Assembly: GCA_934717185.1 (NCBI GenBank)
Contig: CAKUYQ010000003.1
Span: 62,001-126,000 of the forward strand
From: an uncultured Bacteroidales bacterium
GTDB lineage: Bacteria > Bacteroidota > Bacteroidia > Bacteroidales > UBA932
Length of the DNA: 64,000 nucleotides
Reading direction: 5' to 3'
The first letter of the stretch is position 1. Each line of letters begins with the position of its first letter. The position numbers were made by a program, and so were the translations under genes. Below are positions 45,801 to 52,805 of this stretch, piece by piece. The notes below the pieces were generated by a model. The model searched no databases and was not told where the DNA came from. It was given only the letters and a program-made list of their open reading frames with translations.

Positions 45801-46554
45801 CACTCTCCTCAACACTAAGCATTATATCATCCAACAGCTCTGCAAGCAACTCATTGTTATGCGTTTCGCTCATCCCAAACGGAGAGGTAAAAAAGGCAAA
45901 CGCCCTGCACTCATCGCTACTTAATATCCTTCCGTCTGCAATTTTAAAATTATCCCCGGCAACATTAAAGGAATTAAGCCTCTGCAGCACAGGATAAAAC
46001 AGATTAAGCGGGTCATACTGCACATTCCCGGCAAGCATTCCACCGGTTGGGAGCATAAGCAGCATCTTGTCATTATCCAACTGCTTCCCCACAAATCCTG
46101 GTATTGTTAGCAAGCTGTCTACCCTTGCGTAATCTTTAGAAGACAAAAAGAGCCTGTAGTTCTCCCGTATAAAATCTACGAGATTAAACATACCATACTC
46201 ATCTACACCAAATTGCAGATTGGTAATAATCCTGTTTGTATCGCACCTCTCAACAGTTGCAGCAAAACTATCCAAAGCATTGGAGAGCATCTCGGCTCTC
46301 TCTATTGCACTATATTTTGCAGAATCCCTTACAGAAAAGATAACCACTATCCTGTCCTGCCCTCCAAGATGTTTGTAGACCTCGGTATATTTTTCAGTCT
46401 GTTCGTCCGATGGAAGAAAATCCGCTATATCCTCCTTATACTCAATTGAAAAGATTCTCCAAACGAGCAGAGCGCAAATGGCCGAAAAAAACAACAGCAC
46501 CATCCCACGCCTGCCAACAAGCGAATCATATATTTTAAGAAAAAAATTTATCAT
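42883..46554 (-). CDS. MMPL/RND lipid exporter fused to a PlsC acyltransferase and a Rossmann-like tail
   Basis: From ATG 46554 the protein has 1223 residues. Residues 1-800 are an MMPL-type transporter: an N-terminal helix, a periplasmic loop, five helices, a second loop and more helices (FGQGDDYTIFITEG). Residues ~900-1130 are a PlsC domain (CNHQSHIDLMC, FPEGTRSADC). The last ~90 residues (GEFALIFALAYTEYEVYAFERD) look like a partial SAM or nucleotide-binding fold. The fusion suggests that acylation and export of the polyene lipid are coupled. ATG overlaps the glycosyltransferase stop (ATGA). Confidence 0.83.
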   Translation of the reverse strand: MINFFLKIYDSLVGRRGMVLLFFSAICALLVWRIFSIEYKEDIADFLPSDEQTEKYTEVYKHLGGQDRIVVIFSVRDSAKYSAIERAEMLSNALDSFAATVERCDTNRIITNLQFGVDEYGMFNLVDFIRENYRLFLSSKDYARVDSLLTIPGFVGKQLDNDKMLLMLPTGGMLAGNVQYDPLNLFYPVLQRLNSFNVAGDNFKIADGRILSSDECRAFAFFTSPFGMSETHNNELLAELLDDIMLSVEESAPEVAVSAVGGPLIAVTNSTQIKRDSIWAVALSIVLIFTLLVVSFRRLSYLLWIFAALLFGGVFALGVMALFKSSISVIVLGIGSVIIGIAANYPLHFLDHLRHEPNRRTALKEMVTPLLIGNITTVGAFLCLVFLKAEAMRDLGLFGSFTLIGTILFVLLFMPLFVRDGGRTALGKGDLEKGCEKGSTHGNGKIAVRLALPVFLLTVLFGYFSLYTSFDSNIGHINYMTDAQREDMAFLQSNLSNDSTTYIYAVSQGRNINEALEGNERLIKGLEGFVGKQKIIEIKGIGGFIPSAAAQMSGQQRWKDLWSRHADIVDTLQFCKIKAGFSGTAFAPFVESVTLGPNGTASECEIKGIDYFAPIMELMGRNYIIETDSLVRVVNYLKVPAGSSEMIKNEIRDAGILDKNSFVFDSGDVGNRLVSILSDEFNYIGFICGFVVFLFLWLSFASVELSLLSFLPLAVSWLWILGIMQIFGIQFNIVSVILAAFIFGQGDDYTIFITEGLIYEYAYGKRLLASYKRSVALSALIMFAGMGMLAFAKHPALSSLAIVAIIGMLTVVVMAYYLPPLVFRWIIAKRGKYRDVPLTIGRIARSLRSFMFFLFAAYFCVLPYGFVTLRLLKATEKRKLRFHRLLQRLAKFAIYRIPAAPFKLENPFGETFEKPAVIICNHQSHIDLMCTLMLSPKIVVLTNDWVWNNPFYGRIIKFAEFYPVSNGAEASLPRMRDLMERGYSILVFPEGTRSADCSIGRFHKGAFYLANELKADIVPLFIHGFGHVLPKNDFMLRPGSLFMQVGKRVSYNDYMEICGSQYDVQKDRALTSYFGRYYRSHYKELCSKLETVEYFIPYASLKYYYKGPDVEARARKIFKLIKKADLSPLPDKYSKENGGSNDKRGTVWIKNSGQGEFALIFALAYTEYEVYAFERDYDSAALAANISSIPHNLHFVHLCGDSLPGSYPKADCCIDLNNLIKGA

Positions 46555-47333
46555 TGCCCACACCTCCGTTTAAAAAGTTTTCTGAATAAATTTACGGGCC
46601 ATCCGTAAAAGATTGCAGACAATGTAAGGAAGGTATTGAGCAGACTTATCCGAGCAAAATCCTTTGCGGGACGGAAATGTGTCACACGCTCCTCTTTTGG
46701 GGGATAATACACATTAATACCAATAGGCAGTAATCTTACCCCTCCCCACGCTGCAAAGACAAGCAGCTCCAACTCAGCCTCATATCTATAAGACAATATC
46801 CAACCGGAGCGCATCTTGCCAAGCGGATAGGCCCTAAAACCGGTCTGAGTGTCGGGAAGATTACAACCTGTCTGAACCGTAAACCAAAAATTTGAAAATC
46901 TGTTGGCAAAACCGCTCTTTCCCGGCATATTTGCGGTATTGAAATTACGGCTGCCAATTATCAAAGCTCCGTGGTTCTGCTCAATTGCAGTTGCAAAAAC
47001 AGGCAGATCTGATGCCAAATGCTGGCCGTCTGCATCCATTGTAACTGCATACTCATATCCCAACTCCACCGCCCTTTCAAAGCCAACCTTAATAGCATAC
47101 CCCTTACCTCTGTTCTTGCCATAACTCACAACCTCAACAGGCAGACAGGCAGCTTTCAAAAGTTCTTCCGAACCGTCTGTACTTCCGTCGTTTACAACAA
47201 TAACATTGGAAGAATACTGCAAAACAGACTCAACAACACGCACAATAGAACCTGCATTATTAAACACAGGGATAAGCACACAGCTTTTTAATTCTGTAAA
47301 TTTTCTTGTTGTATCGTTAAAGGCTAAGTCCAT
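46551..47333 (-). CDS. Family 2 glycosyltransferase
   Basis: From ATG 47333 the protein has 260 residues of GT-A fold: CVLIPVFNNAGS, VVNDGSTDG and MDADGQH (metal-binding DxD-like), with a GSRNF and GFRAYPLGKM later. A C-terminal hydrophobic stretch (LLNTFLTLSAIFYGW) may touch the membrane. It resembles dolichol-phosphate sugar transferases. Here it may glycosylate the polyene or its lipid. It overlaps the exporter gene by 4 nt. Confidence 0.85.
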   Translation of the reverse strand: MDLAFNDTTRKFTELKSCVLIPVFNNAGSIVRVVESVLQYSSNVIVVNDGSTDGSEELLKAACLPVEVVSYGKNRGKGYAIKVGFERAVELGYEYAVTMDADGQHLASDLPVFATAIEQNHGALIIGSRNFNTANMPGKSGFANRFSNFWFTVQTGCNLPDTQTGFRAYPLGKMRSGWILSYRYEAELELLVFAAWGGVRLLPIGINVYYPPKEERVTHFRPAKDFARISLLNTFLTLSAIFYGWPVNLFRKLFKRRCGQ

Positions 47334-47370
47334 TTGCACTATTACATAATTGTAGGATTATAGGAGGGTT

Positions 47371-47748
47371 CTATATCTCATTTTTAGAAAGCACCACAGA
47401 CATTTTTGTGCAAACCGCAAGACCGCAACAGATTGCAGCCTTAAGCCTGTACACGCCACCCTCTTTCTCAATTCCGTAAAGCTCAATTACATACTCACTG
47501 TTTTCATTTGGTCTCACAAGAGAGATATACTTTATATTTTTTACCTCCTTAACATACAACACGGTATTAAGGAGCTGCTCCGCACATTCAACCACCATCT
47601 GCAGCTGGCACACGCCCGGCGTTATAGGCTCACCGGGGAAATGAGCTTTAAAGATCTCATGTTCATCGTTAAGTCTTATTGTAAAACGCTGTTTGTCACA
47701 GCACTCCTCTCTTTTTATCACATAAAAGAAACTATCCGAAAGCCTCAT
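47371..47748 (-). CDS. Hotdog 3-hydroxyacyl-ACP dehydratase-like protein
   Basis: The protein has 125 residues. HFPGEPITPGVCQLQM (H36) matches the catalytic loop of FabZ/FabA-like dehydratases, and a beta strand pattern follows. It would remove water from the 3-hydroxyacyl intermediates during polyene extension. It overlaps the upstream gene by 4 nt. Confidence 0.75.
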   Translation of the reverse strand: MRLSDSFFYVIKREECCDKQRFTIRLNDEHEIFKAHFPGEPITPGVCQLQMVVECAEQLLNTVLYVKEVKNIKYISLVRPNENSEYVIELYGIEKEGGVYRLKAAICCGLAVCTKMSVVLSKNEI

Positions 47749-48239
47749 CTCTTTACAAAAGTATAATTAATCCTGTACTTCAAATCCTTTACAACAATGT
47801 CCTCCCCCTCTTGGACAACCTCAAATCCGCAATCCTGCGGGACATTAGGAAAACAAAGCATATAATCTATATCCCGCCTAAGCACCCGCCTTATATACCA
47901 TCTGTCCATAAACTTCACCACATCAACAAGTTTCACCCTCTTTCTGCTACCCAACCGGCCTTTAATGGCACTGCTGAGCTTAAAATCAAACGCCTTTATA
48001 CCAAACTCATTTACCAAAGTGCCAACCATCCCCCCCTCTGTTTTTTTTATTATCAATATTCCCGACAACTTATTCCCTCTCATATCAACTGCCACAACAT
48101 TCTCAGATACACCGGCTGCATCGAATGAGACAATTGCTCTCTGTCGTTTGTACACAACAGTATCGCCAACCTCTGCACCAAACAGAGATACGTGAGCAAG
48201 ACAGAGAATCAAAAGTATATTAAAAATGGCAACTCTCAT
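47745..48239 (-). CDS. Secreted protein of the polyene cluster, unknown function
   Basis: The protein has 164 residues with a signal peptide (MRVAIFNILLILCLAHVSLFGA). The mature part has many beta-strand-like stretches, among them VGDTVVYKRQRAIVSF and DYMLCFPNVPQDCGFEVVQ. I do not recognise the family. It lies between LolA and the dehydratase in the cluster, so an envelope role in product transport is likely but not shown. Confidence 0.6.
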   Translation of the reverse strand: MRVAIFNILLILCLAHVSLFGAEVGDTVVYKRQRAIVSFDAAGVSENVVAVDMRGNKLSGILIIKKTEGGMVGTLVNEFGIKAFDFKLSSAIKGRLGSRKRVKLVDVVKFMDRWYIRRVLRRDIDYMLCFPNVPQDCGFEVVQEGEDIVVKDLKYRINYTFVKR

Positions 48240-48261
48240 AAATTAAGTCATCTGTAATTCA

Positions 48262-48939
48262 TTATTTTACAACAAAACGTACCACCTCTATCTCCTCATT
48301 CAGAACAATATTCTTGAGCTCTATTATAGTTTCGTCTCCACCCCTATCTGTCATAATAATCTTATCCACCACTTTTTTATCGGGAAGAAAAAAGAGCTTT
48401 ACAGCCTTGAACATCTGCTTTATCTCCTTTTTAGCCGGCGTCAATTCAGCCATATACAACTTTTTGTCGGCCGAAGAGAAGAGTGAAAATGTAAAATCTT
48501 TGCTCTCTCCCAAAGACTCTCCTGTTACGCTACCCATCATAATTGAGGCAATCTCCGTAAACAGTTTGCTCTGTCTTATATCTATCTCGCTTTTTCCTTG
48601 TGCAGATTTTATTATCGCCTTTCCTTCTTCTATTGCAAAAATATAGCTGTACGGGCTTACATACTCCCACCTGAATGAAGAGGGGCGGGCATATAGCATC
48701 TTGCCCTGCGAAACCATTTTGCTACCAAGTAGTTGCATTGTCTTAACCTGTACAAAATCTGCCTTTATTGTCTTTGTCTGAGACGTAGCCTCCTTAATTA
48801 ACGCAATAACGGAACTCTGTTCATCTGCAGGAACAGGGATAAGATTCTGAGCTCTTGCATACGAAAATGTCAACAGTACAAGCGCAACTGCCAAGATAGC
48901 CTTGCTGCCAAAACATAATGTTCTATATAAAATTCTCAT
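48262..48939 (-). CDS. LolA-like periplasmic lipid carrier
   Basis: From ATG 48939 the protein has 225 residues: a signal peptide (ILAVALVLLTFSYARAQ), then TIKADFVQVKTMQLLGSKMVSQGKM, the strand and hydrophobic-pocket opening of LolA/LolB-type folds, and FRWEYVSPYSYIFA. LolA carries lipoproteins across the periplasm. Clusters of this kind carry a dedicated LolA-like protein, probably for the polyene lipid. Confidence 0.82.
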   Translation of the reverse strand: MRILYRTLCFGSKAILAVALVLLTFSYARAQNLIPVPADEQSSVIALIKEATSQTKTIKADFVQVKTMQLLGSKMVSQGKMLYARPSSFRWEYVSPYSYIFAIEEGKAIIKSAQGKSEIDIRQSKLFTEIASIMMGSVTGESLGESKDFTFSLFSSADKKLYMAELTPAKKEIKQMFKAVKLFFLPDKKVVDKIIMTDRGGDETIIELKNIVLNEEIEVVRFVVK

Positions 48940-48950
48940 ACCCATGTTTA

Positions 48951-48982
48951 TTGGCCTTGGCCTTAGCTTTGGCCTTAGCTAA
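48951..48982. repeat. GCYAAN hexamer tract
   Basis: The plus strand is GGCCTTGGCCTTAGC, TTTGGCCTTAGC, the reverse-orientation form of the hexamer family, and TAGTTTATTGTTTATAG follows as in other members. It lies just upstream of the LolA gene. Confidence 0.6.
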
Positions 48983-49023
48983 TTTAGTTTATTGTTTATA
49001 GTTAAGAGTTCGCTTATGCGTAG

Positions 49024-49085
49024 CTTTTCCTCGCCATGGCAAAGTTCAAACAAGTTTATCTTTGCTCATTTGGCTTACGGAAAAG
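49024..49085. repeat. Multi-stem hairpin between hexamer tracts
   Basis: The arms pair in three blocks: CTTTTCC/GGAAAAG, GCCA/TGGC and GCAAAG/CTTTGC, around a loop TTCAAACAAGTTTAT. It is similar in size to the hairpin family at 17412 but its sequence differs. Function unknown. Confidence 0.5.
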
Positions 49086-49100
49086 GTTTATAGTCAGTTT

Positions 49101-49191
49101 AACAGCTTTGGCTTTAGCTTTGGCTTTAGCTTAAATTAATCTTTTAAAGCCAATGCCAACGCTAATGCCAACGCTTTCTTTACTCTATAAA
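49101..49191. repeat. Inverted hexamer tracts plus 9-bp tract
   Basis: A right-to-left hexamer run (GCTTTGGCTTTAGC repeated) is followed by a left-to-right one (AAGCCAATGCCAACGCTAATGC) and CTTTCTTTACTC. The two runs can pair. The region is directly downstream of the small transporter gene stop. Confidence 0.7.
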
Positions 49192-49194
49192 CTT

Positions 49195-49548
49195 TTATTT
49201 AACCACAAAATAACACCCTGCAATTATAAGAGCCACACCAAACCACCTTGTAAGCGGAGCATGCTCATGAAATATAATCACAGAAGCAATCATTCCAAAA
49301 ACATAACTTATGCTTATTATAGGATATGTTACGTTAAACGGAAAATGCTTTAACATATATACCCAAATCAATGATGCAGCTATATAGCTTATGCCGCAGG
49401 CTGCAATCCACCAGTTAGTTACCAGCTCACCCACACAACGCCAGGTAAACGACAACCGCTCCATCTTTTCCAAGGCCAATTTTAAAAACACATGACCCGC
49501 CGTAAGCAACACACTCTGAAATATTGCCCATGGTATTATTTTCCACAT
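49195..49548 (-). CDS. Small EamA/SMR-like four-helix transporter
   Basis: From ATG 49548 the protein has 117 residues with four membrane helices, AGHVFLKLALEKM in helix 1 and VTYPIISISYVFGMIASVIIFHE in helices 3-4, resembling EmrE/EamA halves. It may move an amphipathic intermediate. It overlaps the 3' end of the upstream KS-like gene by 13 bp; a start at 49575 would overlap more. Confidence 0.72.
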   Translation of the reverse strand: MWKIIPWAIFQSVLLTAGHVFLKLALEKMERLSFTWRCVGELVTNWWIAACGISYIAASLIWVYMLKHFPFNVTYPIISISYVFGMIASVIIFHEHAPLTRWFGVALIIAGCYFVVK

Positions 49549-50648
49549 ACTTTCTCCAATATAATTAATGCACAATCTCTCCCCTCTGCCATATTTATCA
49601 ACAATAGCCTGCGAACTTCGTCATTTTCCGTAGTTTTATCAATCAAGCCATCTGACACATAGGACAATATACCACTTTCAGCATATCTGCCCGCATACAT
49701 CATCTTTGGTATATAACCCCCTCTAATACAGCATACAGCAGCATAAAAGCCTAATGCAGATGACGAAAACCCCTCCCCAAAAATATTTTTATAACGCAAC
49801 AAAGGCAACCCCTTTACCGTATGCCCCGCCTCATCACTAAATAACTGCCTCAAAACCGCACTGTAACATTCATCTTTAGCAGAATTCCCGCTAACTCCCA
49901 AAACTACGCCATCCAATTTGGATGCATCTATTTCTGCGCTATCCAACAATCTCTTAAAGTTATATCTTAACATCTGCTCTGTTGGCCTGTACATAAGTTC
50001 TGCCCCGCAAATTCTTGCTACGGCATTGGTAGCATCTGTGCTTAACATTACAGACACTGCAGCCTCACTACAAATCTCATGCACCCCATCTACATATCCA
50101 CTCTTTTTCATAAACGAATAATATGTTGGTGACATCTCATCATGAGCACCCACCAAAGCACTATATATTGAGCCGCTCTCCATCTGCATAACGGCATCCA
50201 ACAAAGCAGAATCAAAAGAGATTCCTCTGTGGGAATATGTTGCATTATATCCGTTACATTTTAGATATATACCTATAAGGGAACTTATTGTATTATGAGT
50301 AGACTGCATGAAATGGGTTGGCTTTAAGAACTGCTCCCCCTCATTGCACAGAGCACTGAGAAAATGTTCCGTGTTCTCTATGCACCCCATTCCGGTACCG
50401 GTTATTATAGCATCCGGAACAGCTATGCCGGCCCCCTTTACAACCGTTAACGACGTTGCTATGGCACGTTTAAGTATCTTTCCAAGCCTCCGGCTCTCCA
50501 AAGGTGTAACAAACTCTTTAAAGTTAGGGTCTTGTGCCCTAACGTACGGTTCATTATACAACATTGGAGACAACATCCATTCTTCACTCAAAGGTTTCTG
50601 AATGGATATCTGCGCAACCTCTTTTACATATATATTCTGTTTTTTCAT
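49536..50648 (-). CDS. Ketosynthase-like protein lacking the catalytic cysteine
   Basis: The protein has 370 residues. It has the overall beta-ketoacyl synthase shape (IITGTGMGCIENTEHF, a HNTISSLIGIYLKCNGYN helix region, and GNSAKDE near the His position). Where active enzymes have the nucleophile motif (A-C-S-S type) it reads SHRGISFDSAL, with no Cys. It is therefore probably a chain-length-factor-like partner of an active ketosynthase in the cluster rather than a catalyst. Confidence 0.75.
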   Translation of the reverse strand: MKKQNIYVKEVAQISIQKPLSEEWMLSPMLYNEPYVRAQDPNFKEFVTPLESRRLGKILKRAIATSLTVVKGAGIAVPDAIITGTGMGCIENTEHFLSALCNEGEQFLKPTHFMQSTHNTISSLIGIYLKCNGYNATYSHRGISFDSALLDAVMQMESGSIYSALVGAHDEMSPTYYSFMKKSGYVDGVHEICSEAAVSVMLSTDATNAVARICGAELMYRPTEQMLRYNFKRLLDSAEIDASKLDGVVLGVSGNSAKDECYSAVLRQLFSDEAGHTVKGLPLLRYKNIFGEGFSSSALGFYAAVCCIRGGYIPKMMYAGRYAESGILSYVSDGLIDKTTENDEVRRLLLINMAEGRDCALIILEKVCGK

Positions 50649-50686
50649 TATAACATCACTTAGAAGCCTGTTCCATTTTACTCGCC

Positions 50687-51934
50687 TTATTCCTTAAAGC
50701 CATGCTCTTTAAAAGCAGTAAAGACAAGAGAAGAATCATTACCGCCAAAGCCAAAAGAGTTACACAACACACTCATCAACCTTCTGTTTAAAAGTGTCTC
50801 CTTTACAGGCGTTATTCCATCCTGCATCTGCTCTTTCCAATTCAGATTGGCCGGAATAAAGCTGTTTTGCATTGCAAGCAGACAGATAACGGCCTCAATA
50901 GCCCCGCTCGCACTTGTAGTATGCCCCGTAAAAGATTTTGTAGATGAAACAGGTGGCATACACTCTCCAAACAGCCTTTGCATTGCGGCGCTCTCGCTGG
51001 CATCATTGTTTGGAGTTCCTGTTCCATGAGCATTTATGTAATCTATATCCTGAGGTTGCAGTCCGGCATCTTTCAGAGCCTTGCTCATGGAAAGATATGC
51101 CCCGTCACCGTTAGGAGACGATGCCGTCTGGTGGTACGCATCGCAAGCATTGCCCATACCGCCAAGCAATGCTACAGGACTCTTCCCTCTTGCCTTTGCA
51201 GACTCCATTGATTCCAAAACAATATATGCAGCTCCCTCTCCAAGATTCAAACCTGCACGAGTTTCATCAAACGGTCTGCACGGCTCCTTATCTAAAATCA
51301 TAAGCGAATTGAAACCGTTAAGATGAAACTTTGTAAGGCACTCGCACCCTCCGGCAACAACAATGTCCGCCCTGCCGCTCTTTATAAGTTCCGCAGCAAA
51401 AATTATAGCATTGGCCGCAGACGAGCAGGCTGTAGACAAAGTTGTAACACAACCGAATCCGCCAAAATAATCTGCAATCATCTCACTGCAGGCACCGCAG
51501 TCATGAACAGATATATACTCATTTTTTGAATCATCATTCACAAAATTGGTGTAGAACTGCTCGCTCATATCCATTCCGCCAACAGTTGTGCCACTGACAA
51601 AAGCCACCCTGCTACTATATACAACATCCAAAGCCTTGTCATCTGCAGTAACGTTAAGAACAACACCCGCCTCATCCAACGCCTCACGCACGGCAAGCAT
51701 CCCCATAAGAGATGTTCTCGTCTTAACCGCACTACAAGGAATACCAAGCATTGCCGCCATCTGCTCATTGGAGAGCTTCACCTCTCCAACCGGAAACTCC
51801 TTATGCTCTGTCTTAAGATACTGCAACACAGATATACCGCTACGCCCATTGAGCAGAGACTTTAGAGTCTCCCCCTTGCCTACACCTATGGCAGAGACAA
51901 TTCCCGCACCTGTTATATATACCGGAACACCCAT
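50687..51934 (-). CDS. Beta-ketoacyl-ACP synthase (FabF type)
   Basis: The protein has 415 residues with the full catalytic set: TLSTACSSAANA (C170), NAHGTGTPNND (H303) and KSFTGHTTSASG (H338). It extends the acyl or aryl chain with malonyl-ACP. It starts immediately after the ACP gene stop (0-bp gap), so the pair is tightly coupled, and the Cys-less KS-like gene follows 38 bp later as a possible heterodimer partner. Confidence 0.92.
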   Translation of the reverse strand: MGVPVYITGAGIVSAIGVGKGETLKSLLNGRSGISVLQYLKTEHKEFPVGEVKLSNEQMAAMLGIPCSAVKTRTSLMGMLAVREALDEAGVVLNVTADDKALDVVYSSRVAFVSGTTVGGMDMSEQFYTNFVNDDSKNEYISVHDCGACSEMIADYFGGFGCVTTLSTACSSAANAIIFAAELIKSGRADIVVAGGCECLTKFHLNGFNSLMILDKEPCRPFDETRAGLNLGEGAAYIVLESMESAKARGKSPVALLGGMGNACDAYHQTASSPNGDGAYLSMSKALKDAGLQPQDIDYINAHGTGTPNNDASESAAMQRLFGECMPPVSSTKSFTGHTTSASGAIEAVICLLAMQNSFIPANLNWKEQMQDGITPVKETLLNRRLMSVLCNSFGFGGNDSSLVFTAFKEHGFKE

Positions 51935-52192
51935 CTATTTTGTCCTGTTCTTGGAGATAAAATCCGCCATTGTATTTACAGACTTAAAGATCTCCCTTCC
52001 CTGAGCAGGATTCTCCAATTTTATTCCGTAATTCTTCTCTATAAGCACTATAAGCTCCAACGCATCAATCGAATCCAACCCAAGCCCCTCGCCAAAAAGA
52101 GGCGCATCATTATCTATATCCTCCGGCTTTACATCCTCTAAATTAAGAGCTTCAATAATCTGCTCCTTAAGTTTTTCAATCAATTCCTCCAT
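51935..52192 (-). CDS. Acyl carrier protein (first)
   Basis: The protein has 85 residues. GLGLDSIDALELIVLIEKNYG holds the 4'-phosphopantetheine site at S41 in the DSID motif. It is acidic and helical as expected and adjoins a ketosynthase with no gap. It probably carries the growing polyene. Confidence 0.92.
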   Translation of the reverse strand: MEELIEKLKEQIIEALNLEDVKPEDIDNDAPLFGEGLGLDSIDALELIVLIEKNYGIKLENPAQGREIFKSVNTMADFISKNRTK

Positions 52193-52232
52193 TATAATAA
52201 ATCTTTATACATTTTCATTAATACCATTAGCT

Positions 52233-52805
52233 CTACCGCCTGTCCGAAACAAACATTAAAGCCTCAAAATCATCTGCATTCATATAATCCACCCAACCCC
52301 ACAATACAAAGTTTGTCACACTATCCTCAAAAGCATATTCAACATGCTCCGCTACAACATCCAAGGCCTTCTCCTTTAACACATAAAAAGAGGTCTCGCC
52401 AAAGTACTTGTTCCTTATTGCAATCTCTCCGGTAACAATATTAGGCAATGTGTACACAAACACAGCAGGACTCGGAAAAAAATTCTCCCTATCCCTTATC
52501 GTCTCCTCAAAATGGCTGTCTGCATTAAATGAACTACTTCTGTTAAAGAGAACTACCGCCACATCTGAACAAGGTACTATCTCTCTTGGGTTATCTTTTC
52601 CGCTTCCCGACAAACAATCCAACATCATCTCGGCCCCCACATATCCCAATTTGCAGAGAGCATCCATCTTAAAGAACTTTGGATAAGGGGCAAGTCCCTC
52701 TCTGTACAGCTCTGTAAGCAGAGCATCACCGGTAGAGGAAACCGCAATTTTCTCTCCATTGAGAATTACCTCGCGTGGAGTAATCTTTATCCAACAATTT
52801 ACCAT
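52233..52805 (-). CDS. Short ketosynthase-like protein
   Basis: The protein has 190 residues. The stretch SDVAVVLFNRSSSFNADSHF and FFPSPAVFVYTLPNIVTGEIAIRNKYFG resemble the N-terminal half of ketosynthases (the dimer-interface region with SPAxFxxTLPN), but nothing of the nucleophile or the two His is present. Such short genes occur beside ketosynthases in Bacteroidota polyene clusters. A non-catalytic partner is likely. It overlaps the next KS gene by 7 nt. Confidence 0.68.
   Translation of the reverse strand: MVNCWIKITPREVILNGEKIAVSSTGDALLTELYREGLAPYPKFFKMDALCKLGYVGAEMMLDCLSGSGKDNPREIVPCSDVAVVLFNRSSSFNADSHFEETIRDRENFFPSPAVFVYTLPNIVTGEIAIRNKYFGETSFYVLKEKALDVVAEHVEYAFEDSVTNFVLWGWVDYMNADDFEALMFVSDRR

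Noticed and set aside
44800..45900. Several plus-strand open frames opposite the MMPL exporter
   Set aside because: They are shadows of the long coding sequence on the minus strand, with overlapping alternatives in two frames and no recognisable domains.
49536..50648. DarB-like ketosynthase III making a dialkylresorcinol
   Set aside because: The protein lacks the nucleophile and follows the FabF-like fold rather than the KAS III fold; no DarA-like gene is adjacent.
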